Program-made: the position numbers and the translations under genes
Assembly (NCBI GenBank): GCA_003519685.1
Contig: DOWG01000024.1
Coordinates: 1 to 5,128 of the forward strand
Source of the DNA: Lachnospiraceae bacterium
GTDB taxonomy: Bacteria > Bacillota > Clostridia > Lachnospirales > Lachnospiraceae
Reading direction: 5' to 3'
DNA length: 5,128 nucleotides
Shown here: one piece after another, positions 4,898-5,128 of the stretch
How the letters are laid out: each line of letters begins with the position of its first letter
Numbering within the stretch: position 1 is the stretch's first letter
Notes under the pieces: model-generated
Databases searched by the model: none
What the model was told of the DNA's origin: nothing
The model's input: only the letters and a program-made list of their open reading frames with translations

Positions 4898-4956
4898 AAA
4901 CCGCGAAAGGTTAATGTAATAATATTTTTTGCATTGAACTTTTGGCGGTTTTTTGT
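4898..4956 (+). terminator. Intrinsic terminator of rplY/ctc
   Basis: AAACCGC (4898-4904) pairs with GCGGTTT (4945-4951). After one G-G mismatch, AAAGGTT (4905+1 to 4912) pairs with AACTTTT (4937-4943), giving about 14 bp with one G-T pair, and ATG/CAT pairing is possible nearer the loop. TTTTTTGT (4949-4956) supplies the U-tract. It lies 29 nt past the stop codon. Confidence 0.85.
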
Positions 4957-4978
4957 ATAAAAAATCAATCCCTGAAAA

Positions 4979-4997
4979 ATTGTGAGAAATGCACAAT
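4979..4997. promoter_or_regulatory. Operator-like dyad upstream of the right-edge promoter
   Basis: ATTGTG (4979-4984) and CACAAT (4992-4997) form perfect 6-bp arms around 7 bp, ending 20 bp before the -35 at 5018. The position suits an activator or an upstream repressor site. Confidence 0.35.
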
Positions 4998-5017
4998 GAA
5001 TTTAGTGACTTTTTGTA

Positions 5018-5046
5018 TTGACATTATCCATAAATAGGAATACACT
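5018..5046 (+). promoter_or_regulatory. Outward-facing promoter for a gene beyond the right edge
   Basis: -35 TTGACA (5018-5023, 6/6), a 17-bp spacer, and -10 TACACT (5041-5046, 4/6). Transcription would start near 5053 and run through the 16-bp repeat out of the window. No coding start is visible before the edge, although purine-rich DNA (5081-5100) follows. Confidence 0.6.
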
Positions 5047-5108
5047 CTTGGCGTTATTTATAGAAAATCAATATTAGGACAGAAAAAAGAAGAAAGAAAT
5101 CTCCGGAT

Positions 5109-5124
5109 GTTACTGTTCACACCC
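5109..5124. repeat. Right copy of 16-bp terminal inverted repeat
   Basis: GTTACTGTTCACACCC is the exact reverse complement of 4-19. It lies about 55 bp downstream of the predicted start of transcription of the outward promoter, and 4 bp from the window end. Confidence 0.8.
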
Positions 5125-5128
5125 ATCA

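Noticed and set aside
4..5124. The whole window as a transposon with terminal inverted repeats
   Set aside because: There is no transposase or recombinase, no flanking target duplication, and the cargo includes ddl and the bL25 gene, which are normally fixed chromosomal genes.

Overview
The window looks like a piece of a low-GC Gram-positive chromosome of the class Clostridia, most likely Lachnospiraceae. The reasons are AT-rich intergenic DNA, strong AGGAGG-type ribosome binding sites, near-consensus sigma-A promoters, and the protein types: a Firmicutes-style Ddl, a YoeA/NorM-like MATE exporter and a long CTC-type bL25 with an acidic tail. The assignment rests on family resemblance only; there is no rRNA or tRNA to anchor it.

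Layout, left to right. (1) A 16-bp repeat at the left edge. (2) D-alanine--D-alanine ligase (ddl) on the minus strand. (3) A divergent 342-bp intergenic region with a likely ddl promoter, a partly duplicated copy of that promoter region and a TGTAAC-N13-GTTACA dyad. (4) Two small plus-strand genes of unknown function (71 and 76 aa). They are separated by a GC-rich perfect hairpin and a possible 18-aa mini-cistron, and the second has its own near-consensus promoter. (5) A 566-bp stretch before the MATE coding region that carries a 14-bp inverted repeat, a 15-bp tandem repeat, a good promoter and a structured leader with a 10-codon ORF. (6) A MATE-family efflux gene. (7) A 300-bp gap holding the bL25 promoter, which is bracketed by an inverted repeat. 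(8) rplY/ctc (bL25), followed by a strong intrinsic terminator. (9) An outward-facing promoter and the inverted copy of the 16-bp repeat at the right edge.

The genes appear to be separate transcription units rather than one operon: cell-wall precursor synthesis (Ddl), drug/cation efflux (MATE), the ribosomal 5S rRNA-binding protein (bL25), and two orphan small proteins. I see no defence system, CRISPR array, transposase or phage gene. The most promising regulatory signal is the MATE leader, where a short ORF with a good ribosome binding site runs into a perfect hairpin and then two mutually exclusive hairpins. That arrangement is typical of attenuation-controlled resistance genes. The most notable structural signal is the perfect 16-bp inverted repeat at the two extreme ends; the housekeeping gene content suggests two copies of a dispersed repeat rather than the ends of a mobile element.
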